DNA of 64,000 nt from positions 7,748,001-7,812,000 of the forward strand of contig OX485803.1 of NCBI GenBank assembly GCA_950295325.1, read 5' to 3'. This document shows, one piece after another, positions 1-11,850 of this stretch (positions are counted from its first letter, which is position 1; each line of letters starts with the position of its first letter). The notes under the pieces are model-generated. The model was not told the DNA's origin and made no database searches. It worked only from the letters and a program-made list of their open reading frames with translations. Source of the DNA: Polytrichum commune (lineage: Eukaryota > Streptophyta > Polytrichopsida > Polytrichales > Polytrichaceae). The position numbers and the translations under genes are program-made.

Positions 1-1050
1 ATAAACATGAGAAACAATAAGATTAGAATAAGGCTATAATGCTAGTCCGAAGAGAGATAAGAATTATCTCATATTGTTTGTATGAACCAATGAGAAAATA
101 AAAAACAGTAAAAGGCAAAGCAAGCAGAGCATGAGACCATCTCACTCCAAGCATTATTCACATACTTTTTGTGTATGTGTATGTGCTTGTGCAATCTTAT
201 CTCTAGTCTTAATTGATATCCAATAGCGTGGGAAGGGCGAGGCCCAACCAAATGAAGATGTGGTCTAGCATGGGGCGTAAAATGCTCCTTAAGCATTATA
301 AATTGTCGAAAGTGGGCCGAAACTGTCTACTAAAAACATGAATTTTTGAGAGATTCCAAGAATAACTCTAATTATTTTTTAAAAAAATTAAAAGAAAAAG
401 GAAAAACATGTGCAGAATAGTACAACCACCATTCGAGGAAAAATGGGCACAACAGAGACGATCGTCCGACGAAAACCTGGCAGCAAGTAAGCTTGGTTTC
501 CAGGCCCATGATGCTGGCCCTTCCTGGCCTCCTTCTTCTTCTCCCCCCTTCCGTTCTCTCTCTCTCTTTCTCACACACACACTTCTCCTCGTCGGAAAGT
601 CCTCCAAAATCTCTAACCAATCAAGAGACTACCTTCCTGTCAACGTTTGCTTCTTGCGTATAATCTTGGAAAATGGTTCAGAATTCCGTAAGAACGAGAT
701 TCCTGTGACCACAGAGAGCGTGGGCGGCGGGGCGGATCTTTTCGACATTTCCAGATTGTACAAGGAGGTCTTTGCAATGCAATGCAGTGAAGGGAGAAGG
801 AGAACATTTCAGCGTTGATGTTTGGAACAGGATTGTATAAGTAGTATAGGCGATCTTGACACTCTTGGAGTAGGTTGGAATCGGCTCTTACTCGATGGCG
901 AGATGTCATCTACGAAACGAGGTTTGTTCCTGGGATGTGATTGAGGGGGAGATTTGAGCTCAAGGAGGCCAGGTTTGCAATTTACTGAATCAGGAACTTG
1001 TAAGACATATTATTACGTTACAAGGAAGTGAAACAAATTGGAACGCCACG
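1..1050 (+). promoter_or_regulatory. Upstream region and probable 5' leader of the OPA3-like gene
   Basis: No coding region can be supported here. A pyrimidine-rich stretch with CT and CA runs at about 525-600 resembles a plant Y-patch or CT-rich leader, and the sequence becomes less AT-rich toward the ATG at 1051. The open frame at 408-818 has no recognisable domain and its composition follows the CT-rich tract, so I treat it as non-coding. The transcription start and any leader intron cannot be placed by eye. Confidence 0.3.
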
Positions 1051-2657
1051 ATGATACTACCATTTGCAAAGCTGGGGACACTGGTGTTGAGGACACTCAG
1101 CAAACCCTTGGCCAACAGACTGAAACAGCAAGCAGCACATCACCCCCGATTTCGAGAAATCATCATCAATTTTGCCCAGGTGAGGATCTCAGCATCATCA
1201 ACATAATTTTCAAAGGCTTTATTGTATCGGCCAGGAACTTGAATTCGTCTGTCTGTGTGCATCTATGAAGTGAATTGAGAAAAAGGATTCCTATGTATAT
1301 ATGAATGCGCGGAATTTGTAACCCTATTATCCAGGACTGTACCTCTTTGCATTTACAATGAGTCCTAGTGTGGGGACTGGAAGAGAATTACACTGAAGAA
1401 TCTGCACACTGTGTACCAATTTAGTGGTAACATGAATGTGGTGGAAAATGATGCAGCAAGGTTAATTGTACTTGTGCCTCTTAGCAATTGTGATTAGGTC
1501 CGTTGGAATGTTCTTTTGTTACCAAAATCGAAGACTCAGGAGTGTCCAGGAATTGTTTTGATAAGGGCAGCCAGTTGTATTTCCATTGTCTTGCGCTCTT
1601 TTTACTGTTGAATGCGTTGACAGGTCCTAGGGGTTTAGGGTTTAGGGTTTTGAGGTGAAGAAAGAGTAAATTCGGAGGAATTTTTTGCAATATGTGTAAG
1701 CGATCAGAAAATGCTAGGGTTAGGGCATTACTCTGTTATTGCAGAGCTGCATGCACTTTATAACTAGAAGATCTTCCCGTGACAATGAGGTGATTTGTTT
1801 GTTTGTTTGTTACATGAGAATTTGTGTATTGTTGCAGAACTGATTCAAGAGGTGTTTGTTAAGGGTTGCAGGCAAACCACAGGTTTCAGGTGAATTTGCA
1901 AAGGAGAATCTACAGCCACGCAACTGATGTTGAAATTCGACCACTTAACGAGGAGAAGGCTGTACAGGCAGCTTCAGATTTTCTTGGCGAGGCGTTCATT
2001 TTTGGAGTAATTTCCTGAACCTACATTGCAAAGCATGCATAGGTTCATTGACATATTGCTGTAAATTCTCATTAAAAGTCTCATTAACCACAATGGGGGA
2101 GAGGAGTTTATACCAGCAGGCTTGTTGTAGATAGGTAGTGCTTTGGAGGTATTCATTAGTTTATATAAAGGATTAGCACCATCTCATTCTGTGTGTTGCA
2201 ATATTTGGAGATTCAAGCAAATTCATTTGTGATGTCAGGTTGGAGGAGCTGTTTTAATTTTTGAAGTGCAACGAAGTGCACGATCAGATGCTCGAAAAGA
2301 AGAAGCTCGCAAACAAGAGTTGGAGGTACTGCTTGCAAATTTTCTGTCCAAATTTCTTGTTAAGCATTCATGTCAGTGATTGATGATGTTTGGAGGTGTC
2401 TTATTGGCATACTTTATCTTAACCATCTGCACCTGTTCTAATGTCTCCCTTCCTGACAGGATTTGAGAAGGAAAGACCAGGGTGTTGAAGATGAGCTTCG
2501 CCTATTACGGTCAAGATTAGAGGAAGTAGAGCACATGGTAAGAGGACGAGGTCTTACAAGTTGGATACCAGGATTAGGCTCTCAAGAAAACAAGCAAGCT
2601 TCACATACACCATTTCCAGAGGCGTCCCCACAATCGGCACAAACATCAGCTTCATAG
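1051..2657 (+). CDS. OPA3: OPA3-like protein, four exons
   Basis: Exons are 1051-1179, 1872-2006, 2239-2325 and 2460-2657. All introns are GT-AG and phase 0, giving a 182-aa protein, which is the usual family length. The N-terminus (MILPFAKLGTLVLRTLSKP) is the conserved OPA3 start. The middle holds the YSHATDVEIRPLNEEKAVQAA block and the hydrophobic FIFGVGGAVLIFEVQRS segment. The C-terminal half of about 70 residues is charged and coiled-coil-like (RKEEARKQELE, then RSRLEEVEHM). OPA3 proteins are mitochondrial or peripheral membrane proteins linked to mitochondrial shape in animals; the plant role is poorly defined. The start was chosen because it is the family start and the exon joins cleanly. 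The gene looks intact, and its large first intron carries a telomere-like tract. Confidence 0.9.
1632..1650 (+). other. Interstitial telomere-like tract (telo-box) in OPA3-like intron 1
   Basis: GGTTTAGGGTTTAGGGTTTT contains two to three units of the plant telomere repeat TTTAGGG. In plants such telo-boxes are often found near the 5' ends of genes for ribosome biogenesis and organelle functions. Here it lies in the first intron, about 450 bp past the first exon. Confidence 0.5.
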
Positions 2658-2799
2658 AAGGAAATTTCGAAACCCACTTTCTGTCTCTTTTTGTGCAGAC
2701 TACTGTAGTTCGCTGTGTTCAGGGACTTCTGAAGAGGTGTATCATTTTTTTCCATTTAAAACCCACTTAGTCTGTCATGTATTGACATAGATTGTGGTT

Positions 2800-2805
2800 A
2801 ATAAA
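2800..2805 (+). terminator. Candidate poly(A) signal of the OPA3-like gene
   Basis: AATAAA lies about 143 bp after the stop codon, followed by AT-rich DNA. This is only a hexamer match with suitable spacing; the cleavage site cannot be seen. Confidence 0.4.
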
Positions 2806-2809
2806 CACT

Positions 2810-5200
2810 AACAATTAGGATTGACAATTCAAAACTGGCAGAATATGAGGATATAGTTAGAAGAGCGCTTTGTTTTACAGAATTTATGTAGGTCTTTCCT
2901 AATGATCAACGCAGTCTGTGCTAATCCACCACATTTGTTCATGTCTGTGCACTTCATGAATTGTAAAGGACATTTTTGTCTCCACTATGTCTCTTATTGA
3001 ACGGTTCTCCTATTTTATAGTTTTGAGATTACATATTTCTGTTGCTTATCAACATTGATGAATTTCCCTCCTCCCCAGTTGTCATGCTCTGCAATTTGAC
3101 AGAAATGAGTTTTAGATGCCCAAGCATGTCTCATGAATTCACCAGTGAGGTTTGAATCTTCGTGGTGAAATACTCATGGTCACATATTTAAGTTCATATC
3201 TGACCATATTTAGGTTTACTTTTGAGTACCTCTTTTGTCTTTTCTTGACCTTGGTCTTGCACCTATCAGTCTTGCATCTATTCTTGCACCACCTTAGAAT
3301 TAGCTTCTTATTTGCAGGATAGCAATGCTCCGAAACAGATTGATGTTTGCAGAAGGTCACAAAGACTTGAGAGAGGAGGCAATTTGGGCAATACCTCAAA
3401 CAAATTTGCTCCAAAGGTGTCAAGTTCAATATGAGAGACACCCATCAACTGCACTTTTACCTCCTTTGGAAGAGGCATATGAACTCCAAATTTGGAAATT
3501 CAAATTCTCACATGCATGTATTCTACTTTCTATATGTATTTATATAGTCTGCCCTGTAAAACTGTTAACATTTCTGATTCAGAGCAAACATAAACCCCCA
3601 ATTGGAAATATTGAGTGTCTTAACACTTATAGAGGGCAGATTGTACTAGTTTGGGCATGTGCTGTGTTGCCATTTTGTACGCATGCGTGTGAAGTATTGT
3701 CCTGAGCCATCCCCACATTGTAGATGACTGCTTGTTTTGGAACTTTGCAATGATAATTGTGTCAATGTCCATGTGCCTTTGATGTTTGAATATTTTAGAA
3801 TGTATAGTACATACTAATCTAGGAGCTCATTTATCTCATTTCTGCCACGTCACAATTCCATTTCTGTCCGTCCGATTCATAACTTTTTCATGTGTGCCGT
3901 AGATGTTCGTTTTCAGCTTGTACATCGAGGATTCAGCTTGTAGATGTCCGTCCGATTAAATTTTATTTTCATGACTGCCGTCGATTTTGAGGTGAAACTT
4001 AACCGGAGCTTTTGGCGATGGATTCAAGGCGACGTTGAATTCAAGGCGTCGTTGCTTTCGTATTTCTGTTGAAGGAACGAAGGAAATGTTGGAGCGTGCA
4101 TCAATTCTTACCTCGATCGAACGAGTCCCAGCATTGTCATCCTGCTCCCCTGTCCACTTTGATTGCACGGATCCCCAAATTACTTGCTACTCCAACGACT
4201 TACATCGCCGAAATAGATCGAGTAGGAGGTGCGTCCAAACCCATTTCTTTCGTGAATCCGATCTCTCACCTGAAACCAAAATCTTAGCTGAGATGTTGCA
4301 TTTGGCACTACGGAATCCTCAGAAGCTATGGCGGCATCCACTCAATCACAAATCTCCTACTCAGAATGCGTGGGTGCGAGTACCGCCTCTGGAATGGGAT
4401 ACTGTCATTCGGATCACTGTGAGGGGTGGTGATGTGATTGGGTGGCTGGGGATTGATGTGCTCTCCACGTCTTGGGTCACTATAGGTTTCGTAGTTGTGG
4501 ACTTAATTTATTAGTCTCCGCTTCTATTTCAGAGAGTAATGTATAAGTCTTGTCGCTCTGTAGTGTCTCCCTGTGTGCGTCCTTACAGATGTGTGTTGAT
4601 AAAAGCTATATTTACAAGTAGGTATGGCTAGGGTTGAGAAAGAGTGAAGCTATGGTCCTGTAATTCTGGCCTGATGATTTTGCTCAAATTTGTCACGATG
4701 ACTACTATGCAGGAAGCTGGTGTGGTCTTTCCACATGCAGAAAGCTGCATTATTGGGGTGTGCTGAAGAATCCTTTTCGCTTCCATACATTGTTGAGATC
4801 GATTCTTTATTCCGGTCTCTTCCTCATGTGGGTGGACATGAATTCGCCGCCCATTCTTGCTGGTGGTAGGACTGGCTTTTAGAATATGGAAATGACCCTG
4901 TGATCTGATTGCATAAATCCAGAATGTAGGATAATATTATCAAGATTGTTCGTTGTGAAGTGGACCATCTGTGTAGCATTGTGCTGTACTTCGTGAATCC
5001 AGTGAAAGTTGTAGGGAAGTGCTGACACTCTTCATATTTACAATTTGGATCTGGAGTGCAGGCTTCGAAAGAAAATGCGGGGGAGTGATTATAGCAGACT
5101 ATTTGTGGTGTAAAGTGGGGATTAGGGCCGATCAAAGGAGGAGGACTTAGGCAGGCGGTGGAGATTATCAAGTGGGAGTTAGTCCCTACTACCCTAATTT
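2810..5200. other. No supported gene; short unassigned ORFs
   Basis: I see no convincing gene here. A candidate exon follows the acceptor TTTGCAG at about 3312-3318, reads KQIDVCRRSQRLERGG for a while, then meets a stop. The longest open frame, 4035-4514 (159 codons, plus strand), has no recognisable domain and is not supported by splice sites or by a second signal. A small inverted-repeat element sits at 3546-3643. Confidence 0.4.
3546..3643. repeat. Short MITE-like inverted repeat related to the Tigger-type MITE at 49 kb
   Basis: The left end reads AGTCTGCCCTGTAAAACTG followed by TTAAC. The right end is an imperfect reverse complement (AACACTTATAGAGGGCAGAT), and TA lies at both borders. 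The ends match the terminal pattern CAGTC..CCCTCTATAA..GTTAA of the 539-bp element at 49127-49665. At about 98 bp it would be a heavily deleted, imperfect family member. Confidence 0.45.
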
Positions 5201-5357
5201 AGTTTGCAGGAATGCAACGCTTAAATATGGCTGCGCTGTTGCCGCAAAACAAAGGTCGAAAGAAAGGGTCGAAAAAAATGTTATCAAAGTAGACCTTACA
5301 ATATCTGGTGGTGAGAATATCTGCTATATGAGCATGTGGTGGGGATGATTTTTGCAG

Positions 5358-5928
5358 GCGAATCCGACCCTGTCCATTGGACATCAATCCCAATTGTGTG
5401 TCCACATCTTCCAGCAACCAGGCTTACGGATTCCCTTGGGAAATTCCTCCCTCTAGCTCAAGTACGGCAACCAAGGTGAGCGGGCTCTTCTACAGATTTC
5501 CGTTTCCTCTTTGCAGGCCTTGGGAGTTGAGATGGCAGGAAATCCTCCAAGTCGCGGCATGAGTGTTTATTCACGCCTCGAACCTGTTCAAATGCAAGCT
5601 TATTGGTTTTACAGAGAATTGAGAGCGCCATACTTACAACACAAAAAAATGCACAGATCTTGAAGGACGAGGATCTTTCTGATGGTAAGCAAACCCTCAC
5701 TCTTTCTCTCACATACAAATACATTGAATTCCACAATATATTTGTTCTCCGGTGGATAAGTTGCTCCCTTTTTGTAGAGGAATCGTTGTTTCGCCTATAC
5801 ATGGAAGATATGTTGCTATATTGAAGTCAGACATTCACATGTATATTGTGCAGGTAAACGAAATGGCAGACTCTTAGTTGCCGAAGTAGACGGATTCTTA
5901 CTTCCTTCCAGAATCGGTTTTATTCAGG
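5358..5928 (+). pseudogene. DUF1499-domain gene fragment, three exons
   Basis: Exons 5358-5475, 5615-5684 and 5854-5928 have good splice sites and join in phase. The first reads CPLDINPNCVSTSSSNQAYG then FPWEIPP. The second reads RIESAILTTQKNAQILKDED. The third reads GRLLVAEVDGF. This order (CVSTSS, FPW.IP, a helix with TTQKNA, then LLAEVDG) is that of plant plastid-type DUF1499 proteins, whose function is unknown. Neither an N-terminal transit peptide nor the rest of the domain could be found, and the third exon runs into the 173-bp duplication that starts at 5901. I infer a truncated copy. It may be a captured fragment or the broken 5' part of a resident gene. Confidence 0.6.
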
Positions 5929-6073
5929 TTGATTGCAAAACATCTTCTTCTGTGATCGTTGTTGCATTGATTTGGTGGTTTTCGTTGAGTGATTGGTCAT
6001 TCATTGGAGCTTTTTGTATTCGTTGAGTTGAATTGAGTTGTAAGATCATAATAAATCAGTGTGAATCTTTTTC
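5901..6073 (+). repeat. 173-bp perfect direct repeat, copy 1
   Basis: Every base matches 19621-19793 by eye, in the same orientation and 13.7 kb away; similarity stops abruptly at both ends. Copy 1 begins inside the third DUF1499 exon (at CTTCCTTCCAG) and runs into the following intron-like sequence. Perfect identity, beside clearly decayed neighbours, implies a recent duplication or an assembly artefact. Confidence 0.9.
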
Positions 6074-6552
6074 TTCCTATGGTCATAATATCGTATGGTT
6101 GTGGTCATGATGGAATTGAACTTCCTCATCAAGTTTTTGGGTATAACCAGGTTTCGTTTTTGTTGGTGAATAATTGCCCTTTTAAATGTACCAGAGAAAA
6201 ATTATAGAAAGTTAATATACATATATTTTAATCCTATGCTCTTTTATTGTGTAAAAGTGAACTTGCAGAGTAGGAATTATGAAAAATTTGACTTTGAATT
6301 TGTCTGAGCTCACAAGTACATGATCGCTTTTCTCAAAAGACAGATCAGTCAATGGTTCCAATTTGTGAATGGAAAGTGAAAGGTAAGGAGAGTTCTTCCA
6401 GCTACATGCCCTTGGACCATTTTGTCATGATCTGAGAATTTGTTCTGCAGGATGATGTTTTCGCCCTACAATCTAATGCTCTTTTTTTTGGCTGTGTCAT
6501 ACCTTGAATTCCACGTATTTCGTTGAAGTCCCTACTTTGGGGTTTGTTTGGC

Positions 6553-6664
6553 CTATTTTACTTTATGATTCTATGCCATTGAAATCTTGTCAAACTATCC
6601 TCGAGTGAGTGCTGATGAGGTGATAGGTTGAATTGCTTGACAGGTGGTAAAATAACAGGGCCTC
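6553..6664 (+). repeat. Direct repeat of about 112 bp, copy 1
   Basis: The stretch starting CTATTTTACTTTATGATTC is nearly identical to 7108-7219, with about five mismatches (such as CTCGAG against CTCAAG). The two copies lie 555 bp apart between captured gene fragments. This is probably a local duplication formed while the Helitron's 5' part was assembled. Confidence 0.85.
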
Positions 6665-6905
6665 ACCGGTATCATAAAACTGATATGCAGGGTTGAGATA
6701 TTTTGAGGAGACTCCAGATTTCCCTTTCAAGTATAAGGTAAGCTTGGTGTTTGCAACAGGGTATGCAATCTATACTTTTTGCAGTTCCCTGATCAACTCA
6801 GCACGTCTTCAACTGAAGATGGCTGCTGATACAAACCAAATGTTTTTGTGGAAGGCATGAGCATTTGTTGATTACTCTTTTTGTTGTAAATTATTTCAGT
6901 TGCAG

Positions 6906-6991
6906 TGATGAAAGCAATTAGGGTGGTGAAGGCTCAAGCTGATCAAATCTTTAATCTCATAATGGATTATGGGTCGGAACGCCAACAATAA
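6906..6991 (+). pseudogene. START-domain (EDR2-like) gene fragment
   Basis: After the acceptor TTGCAG the frame reads MKAIRVVKAQADQIFNLIMD, then YGSERQQ and a stop (6989-6991). This resembles the beginning of the START lipid-binding domain in plant EDR2-like proteins (pattern V.GVV.A....IF.L.M....R..W). Only one exon is recognisable and it ends in a stop where the family continues. Two upstream exon-like pieces with splice sites (6691-6737 reading LRYFEETPDFPFKYK, and about 6780-6860 reading NSARLQLKMAADTNQMFLWK) may come from the same gene, but I cannot place them. Confidence 0.45.
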
Positions 6992-7107
6992 GCACTCACA
7001 ACTTTAGTTCCACTCTGCTATATTTGAAATGGAAGTTAGCACACTGTGAAAATGGTACCCCTTACATCTCCTCCAGTGTCAACATTCTTGAAATAGTCAC
7101 ACTGAGT

Positions 7108-7219
7108 CTATTTTACTTTATGATTCTATGCCATTGAAATCTTGTCAAACTATCCTCAAGTGAGTGCTGATGAGGTGATAGGTTGAATTGCCTGACAAGT
7201 GGTAAAATAACAGAGCCTT
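7108..7219 (+). repeat. Direct repeat of about 112 bp, copy 2
   Basis: Second copy of the 6553-6664 segment in the same orientation. It lies just upstream of the ARIADNE-like fragment. Confidence 0.85.
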
Positions 7220-7408
7220 ACTAATTTTGTGGGTCTTCAAAGGTGGTTGTGTTTTGCTTTTTTTTCCCATTTGCAGCATATTCATTAATACTAGGTTCTG
7301 ACCAGTTCATTGATAACATTATATAGGTACCTTGAATTGCTTGAAGTCTAGACTATTTGCGGTTCTTGTGGATGTATTATCAATAGTATTGATTATTTGA
7401 TATGATAG

Positions 7409-7536
7409 GTGAAGCGGAGGCTGGATTAGAGCGTCTTCACCAGTGTGCAGAAAAGGACTTGCAAACATTTTTTGAAGGGGACACTCCATTGAGCAGTTTC
7501 AATGACTTGTGAACAAAAGTTGCTGGCTTGATCAAG
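7409..7536 (+). pseudogene. ARIADNE-like RBR E3 ligase gene fragment
   Basis: After an acceptor (GATAG) the frame reads GEAEAGLERLHQCAEKDLQT, then FFEGDTPLSSFNDL, a TGA stop, and TKVAGL. This resembles the C-terminal helical region of plant ARIADNE ubiquitin ligases, where a LERLHQCAEKEL segment is followed by F.(D/E)FRTKLAGLTSVT. The RING and IBR domains are absent, the FNDLRTK position is a stop, and the later residues drift away. It is a single broken exon just ahead of the Helitron frame. The family call rests on remembered family pattern and should be checked by a protein search. Confidence 0.45.
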
Positions 7537-7786
7537 TGAGATACCGAAAGCCATGTCACATTGCTGTTTTTGAGAGTAAACCTCGATTTATATAGAACTG
7601 TGAACAAACATCCAATAGTTTTGGTAAGTCTAATTCTGTAACTATATGTAGTTGACAAATTATTTGGCTAAATGGCATCTCATTGAATGTCACAGTTTGC
7701 CTGCGATTCAAGTCATGACTTTGTGTTTGTGTTTGTGTTTCAAGTCATGATTTTTAGTTGACACCATAGCTCCACCAAAATTAACT

Positions 7787-10700
7787 ATGGGGTTCAAAAA
7801 AAAAGTGCATGAGAAACTAAGAATAAGACGTATGAAACGATTTCAACCATGGGATCACTATTGGCTTCATAGAAGTGATTTGCAATGTTCTTGGTTGAAA
7901 CAAACTAAATCATTTTTCAAAGATTTGCATTGCTGTGCAATTTGTGGTGTGACGAAGTTAAGTAACCGCAATAAGAAATACCGTTTCCTTCACAATACAT
8001 ATCTCGATGGGGTAGCACCAATGCAAGGATGTACCCCATACGGTACAACAAACACATACATTGCAAAACACACGACAAACGCCTCAGGGGACAAGATGAT
8101 TCTTTGTAATCAATGTCATTCAAATAGAAAGAATCCTCCTCATGCCCCTTATGTAGTGTACCGGCCATCAGCGTATATGAAGTCTATTGTCAAGTTGAAT
8201 CCTCTGTATGTGCAGTTGTTGTTGTTCATTGACATTGGTGTGCACATGCAATCTAAAGATTGAAGATTCAACACTGGCAAAATTGTTTCTGACAGTCTTC
8301 TTAATAGTCATTTATTTGGTTGGGTTGAGAACTGTGATGCATTCCAAACAATTGAGAATTTGGTATCATCTTTGACCCCATTGTTGTTTCAAAACCTGCA
8401 TACAAACCCATTTTTTCAAAAATACATGACGGTTTTTGAACAACCAGAAAAGAGCACGAGCATGTGTATTCTTACACCAGATGTGATTCAATCTATTATT
8501 GCCAACACTGGCACACAGTCGATGTCATTTCCAACCATGGACGTTCCTAGGGATGTGTACGATCTTGCACTCTTGTTTGACATGCGCACACAAACACAGC
8601 CTAGAAAATATGCCGATTTTTTCACAATAGGAAATGTCCATCTTCGAAATGGTTCGCGGTCTGATACTAGAGGGGAGCCTATCACATTCAGGAGAAATAT
8701 ATTGAATGTCCAATTGGAAGGCATGGCGCTTGAGAGTGTGTTATTTCTTTTTTTATTTCCATATGGACATGGAGCCTACGATGGTCGGACTATACTATCT
8801 GCATACCTGAAATATCGGATGACTACATTGTTCCCTCCTTTCACTCTATGCAAACCATATTTGCTATACATGTATGATATATGACAATCCGTGCAATTCT
8901 TGAAGAAAATTTCTCAGCAATGTTTGGAGAAAGATATCAAACAAACCCAACATGCACACCCGCATATGAATGAAGCTGAAGTATTGCAACACGTTACAAA
9001 ATATAGTCTTCCATCCTCTATTGAAGGCACTCCACGTTGGTACAAATCTCAACTAAAAGACTTACTCGCAATAGTTGACAAGTTTGGAATGCCTGACATG
9101 TTCCTTACATTAATAGCCGACGAAGCAAGCTCTCTCCGATGGGAAGATATTGCAAATATAGAACAAATAATCCAACAAATCGATAAGTCCATGATATGGA
9201 AAAATTGTCTTGTGGAATGTGCTTCCTTATTCCACTCACGCGTTCAAAAATTCCTTCATGATTACATACTGTTGGGACCTTGTATACTAGGACGTGTGAA
9301 AGAATACGTCCTTCGCTATGAAATACAATTTCGTGGTTCCTTGCATGCACACATAATGTTGTGGATAGAACATGCAGATTTGAAACGTGTTGCAAACGAA
9401 ATAACTGCAAGCGTTCATGCAGCATTTGACTCTACATCAGGCAATTTTATTGAGCCTACTGATACTGAGCAAAACACTTTGTTCAAAACAGTGATGAAAA
9501 AACAACTGCATACATGTACTTCACGATGCCATCACAGAAAAAGCCATGACACATGCAAATACGGGTTTCCTTTTCCACCGCATACAGAAGAGCAGACGAC
9601 GTACAATGTTGATACAAGAAGATGAGATTACTATAGACCCCGCAATGAAGACCGCAATGTTGTGCTATATCATGCAACATTTTTGCTACTTTGGGGTACA
9701 CATATCAATTTGCAAAGAGTTAATACAATTTATTGGTCGTACTACTTGCTGAAGTATGTGATGAAATCTGAGCCACATGGACCTATACAATTAGATAAAA
9801 CAAACGCTGAACGTTTGGGTCTACAAGGTGCTTCATATTCTCAACTGTAATTAATCTCCTCACTCATTATATCGAAACCAATTTCCCCTGCAGAAGCAGC
9901 ATTGGCTTGCCTTCACATCCCGGTAATCCAAAAAAACCGAATTGTGAAGTACATTGATTCTAATCCACCTATGCTACGAATAAAATTGGTTACCAAATCC
10001 AGGGTGCTTAGGTTCCATCCCATCGATGCATATTGCAACAGACCAATTGCTTTTGAGAGCATGACTTCTTTTCAGTATTTTGAAAGATTTGAAACTGACA
10101 GAATACAAAAACCGAACATGACATGCTATGGGGTCGACATGTTTGGATTCTATATGTACGAGATCACAAAGGTAACAAGGTTTACTGACTTCCATCACAC
10201 ACACAATACACAAGGTTTCTTCTTCAACATTCTCCTCCGTAACTTCACATTCAGAGATGAAAGACAACTATTGTCTGAGCGCAACACAAACAAGAACTAC
10301 CTCCTTGAATGTTATATTAGAGGTTTGCTTCCTGATGTCCAAGCAGTGCAAAATTATTTGTCACAGTATGCTCATCGAAACCTTATTAAGACTGAAAAAC
10401 ATACACAACTTTTAAATTGACTTTTGCAAGACTATCCATTCCTCGATCCATTAAACATTTCTAACAATGAAAATATTCCACACGAATTGACCCCTCCTTC
10501 ATTGCATCGCCTCAGTAGACCAAAAGACCATGTTTTTTATATTCAACTTTCAGACATGATGCTTACACCTGACCAACAACGTGTATTCCATGTCATTCTT
10601 CAAAATCCTACAGGGTTGCACGTTTTAACTGGAACACCTGGAAGTGGAAAAACATTTTTTGTTAAATATTTGGCTCTATACTTTCAAACACAAAATAAAC

Positions 10701-11850
10701 TTGTGTTGTTGTCTGCTACAACAAGCGTTGCAACTTTGAGGCTGTCATCAACTGCATCCACAGCACATACATTATTTCGTATTCCATCACGAGGTTACTT
10801 GTCACCACTGCCTGAGCCATCCACTGTACTAGAGCGTTTACATAGTGCAGACATAATTGTCATAGATGAAATGTCTATGATGACTAGCTATATGCTATGC
10901 ACGGTTGAGCATCGCCTCAAACAAGCATGTAGAGACACAATTACCAACACATTTTGCAACAAGCTTGTGTTGCTTGTCGGAGACCTTGCACAACTACCAG
11001 CAATATGTGTGTATGCTCCAAAAGCCCCAGATATTATTTGCAGATATTGCCACATTAGTTCCGCTCCATGTTGGGCCAGAGCACTGTAGTACAAACTACA
11101 AATATCAGTGCGTCACGCAACTGATCCAACTTACTTGCAGTTTCTAAACATCATACGAGATAGAGAACCAACAGAATCCGAAATTGAAGCCACATTGTCG
11201 ACATGCTTTGTTAACGAACTGGAGTTAACGGGCCACATTCATGCAGACACAACCATATTATGTTCTCATCGCCAGGATGTGATAATGTACAATGACATTG
11301 TGTTAAAAAAAAAATTTGATCAGTCGGAAACAATGCGTGTAAACTTGGACAACAATGTAGTGCCAGAAGACAATATGCAACATTGGCTTGACGACCCGCA
11401 CTTTGACCACATTCATCTTGTTGCTGTGGGTGCACTCGTTATGTTCATTGAAATGTAAGCCTTGCAAAAGGTGCAGTAAACGGAGCTACTGCAACTGTAA
11501 AAGGCATCAATGTGAACAGCGCACGAAAGGTTACCAGCATTGCCGTCAAAGTCAAAAACACTTCTAAGCACATGCTCCTGAAACATACTACCTTCCAACA
11601 TGTGTATACATTTGGTAAAAAGTTTTACAAAAGTGGATTTCCAATTGTGCTTGCATACGCAATGACTGGCCATAAGTCACAAGGCGCCACTATTTCCACA
11701 AATGTGGTGGTAGACATCCACAATGCCTTTGCCCCAGGGCTGACTTATGTAATGTTGTCAAGGGTTACGAACCGACAAAATCTCAAAATCAAAGGACGAT
11801 TGTCACCATCCCACTTTGTTCCATGTTATCTATCATACACCGCTTCTGAA
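7787..11850 (+). pseudogene. Helitron RepHel (HUH endonuclease plus Pif1-type helicase), decayed
   Basis: RepHel proteins nick and unwind DNA for rolling-circle transposition in the nucleus. One frame runs from 7787 to about 11455, broken by in-frame stops at 8261 (TGA), 8882 (TGA), 9623 (TGA), 9848 (TAA), 10418 (TGA) and 11087 (TAG). A one-base loss near 11453 shifts it, and it continues to about 11850. A cysteine pair (CCAIC) and CNQC near the start suggest the N-terminal zinc finger. The HUH motif is SLHAHIMLW (His codons 9344 and 9350). The Tyr motif is YWSYYLLKYVMKSEP at about 9731-9775. The helicase has Walker A GTPGSGKT (10631-10654), Walker B IVIDEMSMM, LVGDLAQLPAI and GHKSQGAT (about 11668). 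Length, about 1350 codons, is close to the family norm. It cannot make a full protein as it stands. The frame continues into a NOP14 exon. Confidence 0.9.

Noticed and set aside
408-818. 136-codon open frame near the left edge
   Set aside because: It overlaps a CT-rich leader-like tract, has no domain, and two long minus-strand frames overlap it, as expected from biased composition.
4035-4514. 159-codon plus-strand frame
   Set aside because: No recognised motif, no supporting splice sites or conservation signal; kept only as an unassigned ORF.
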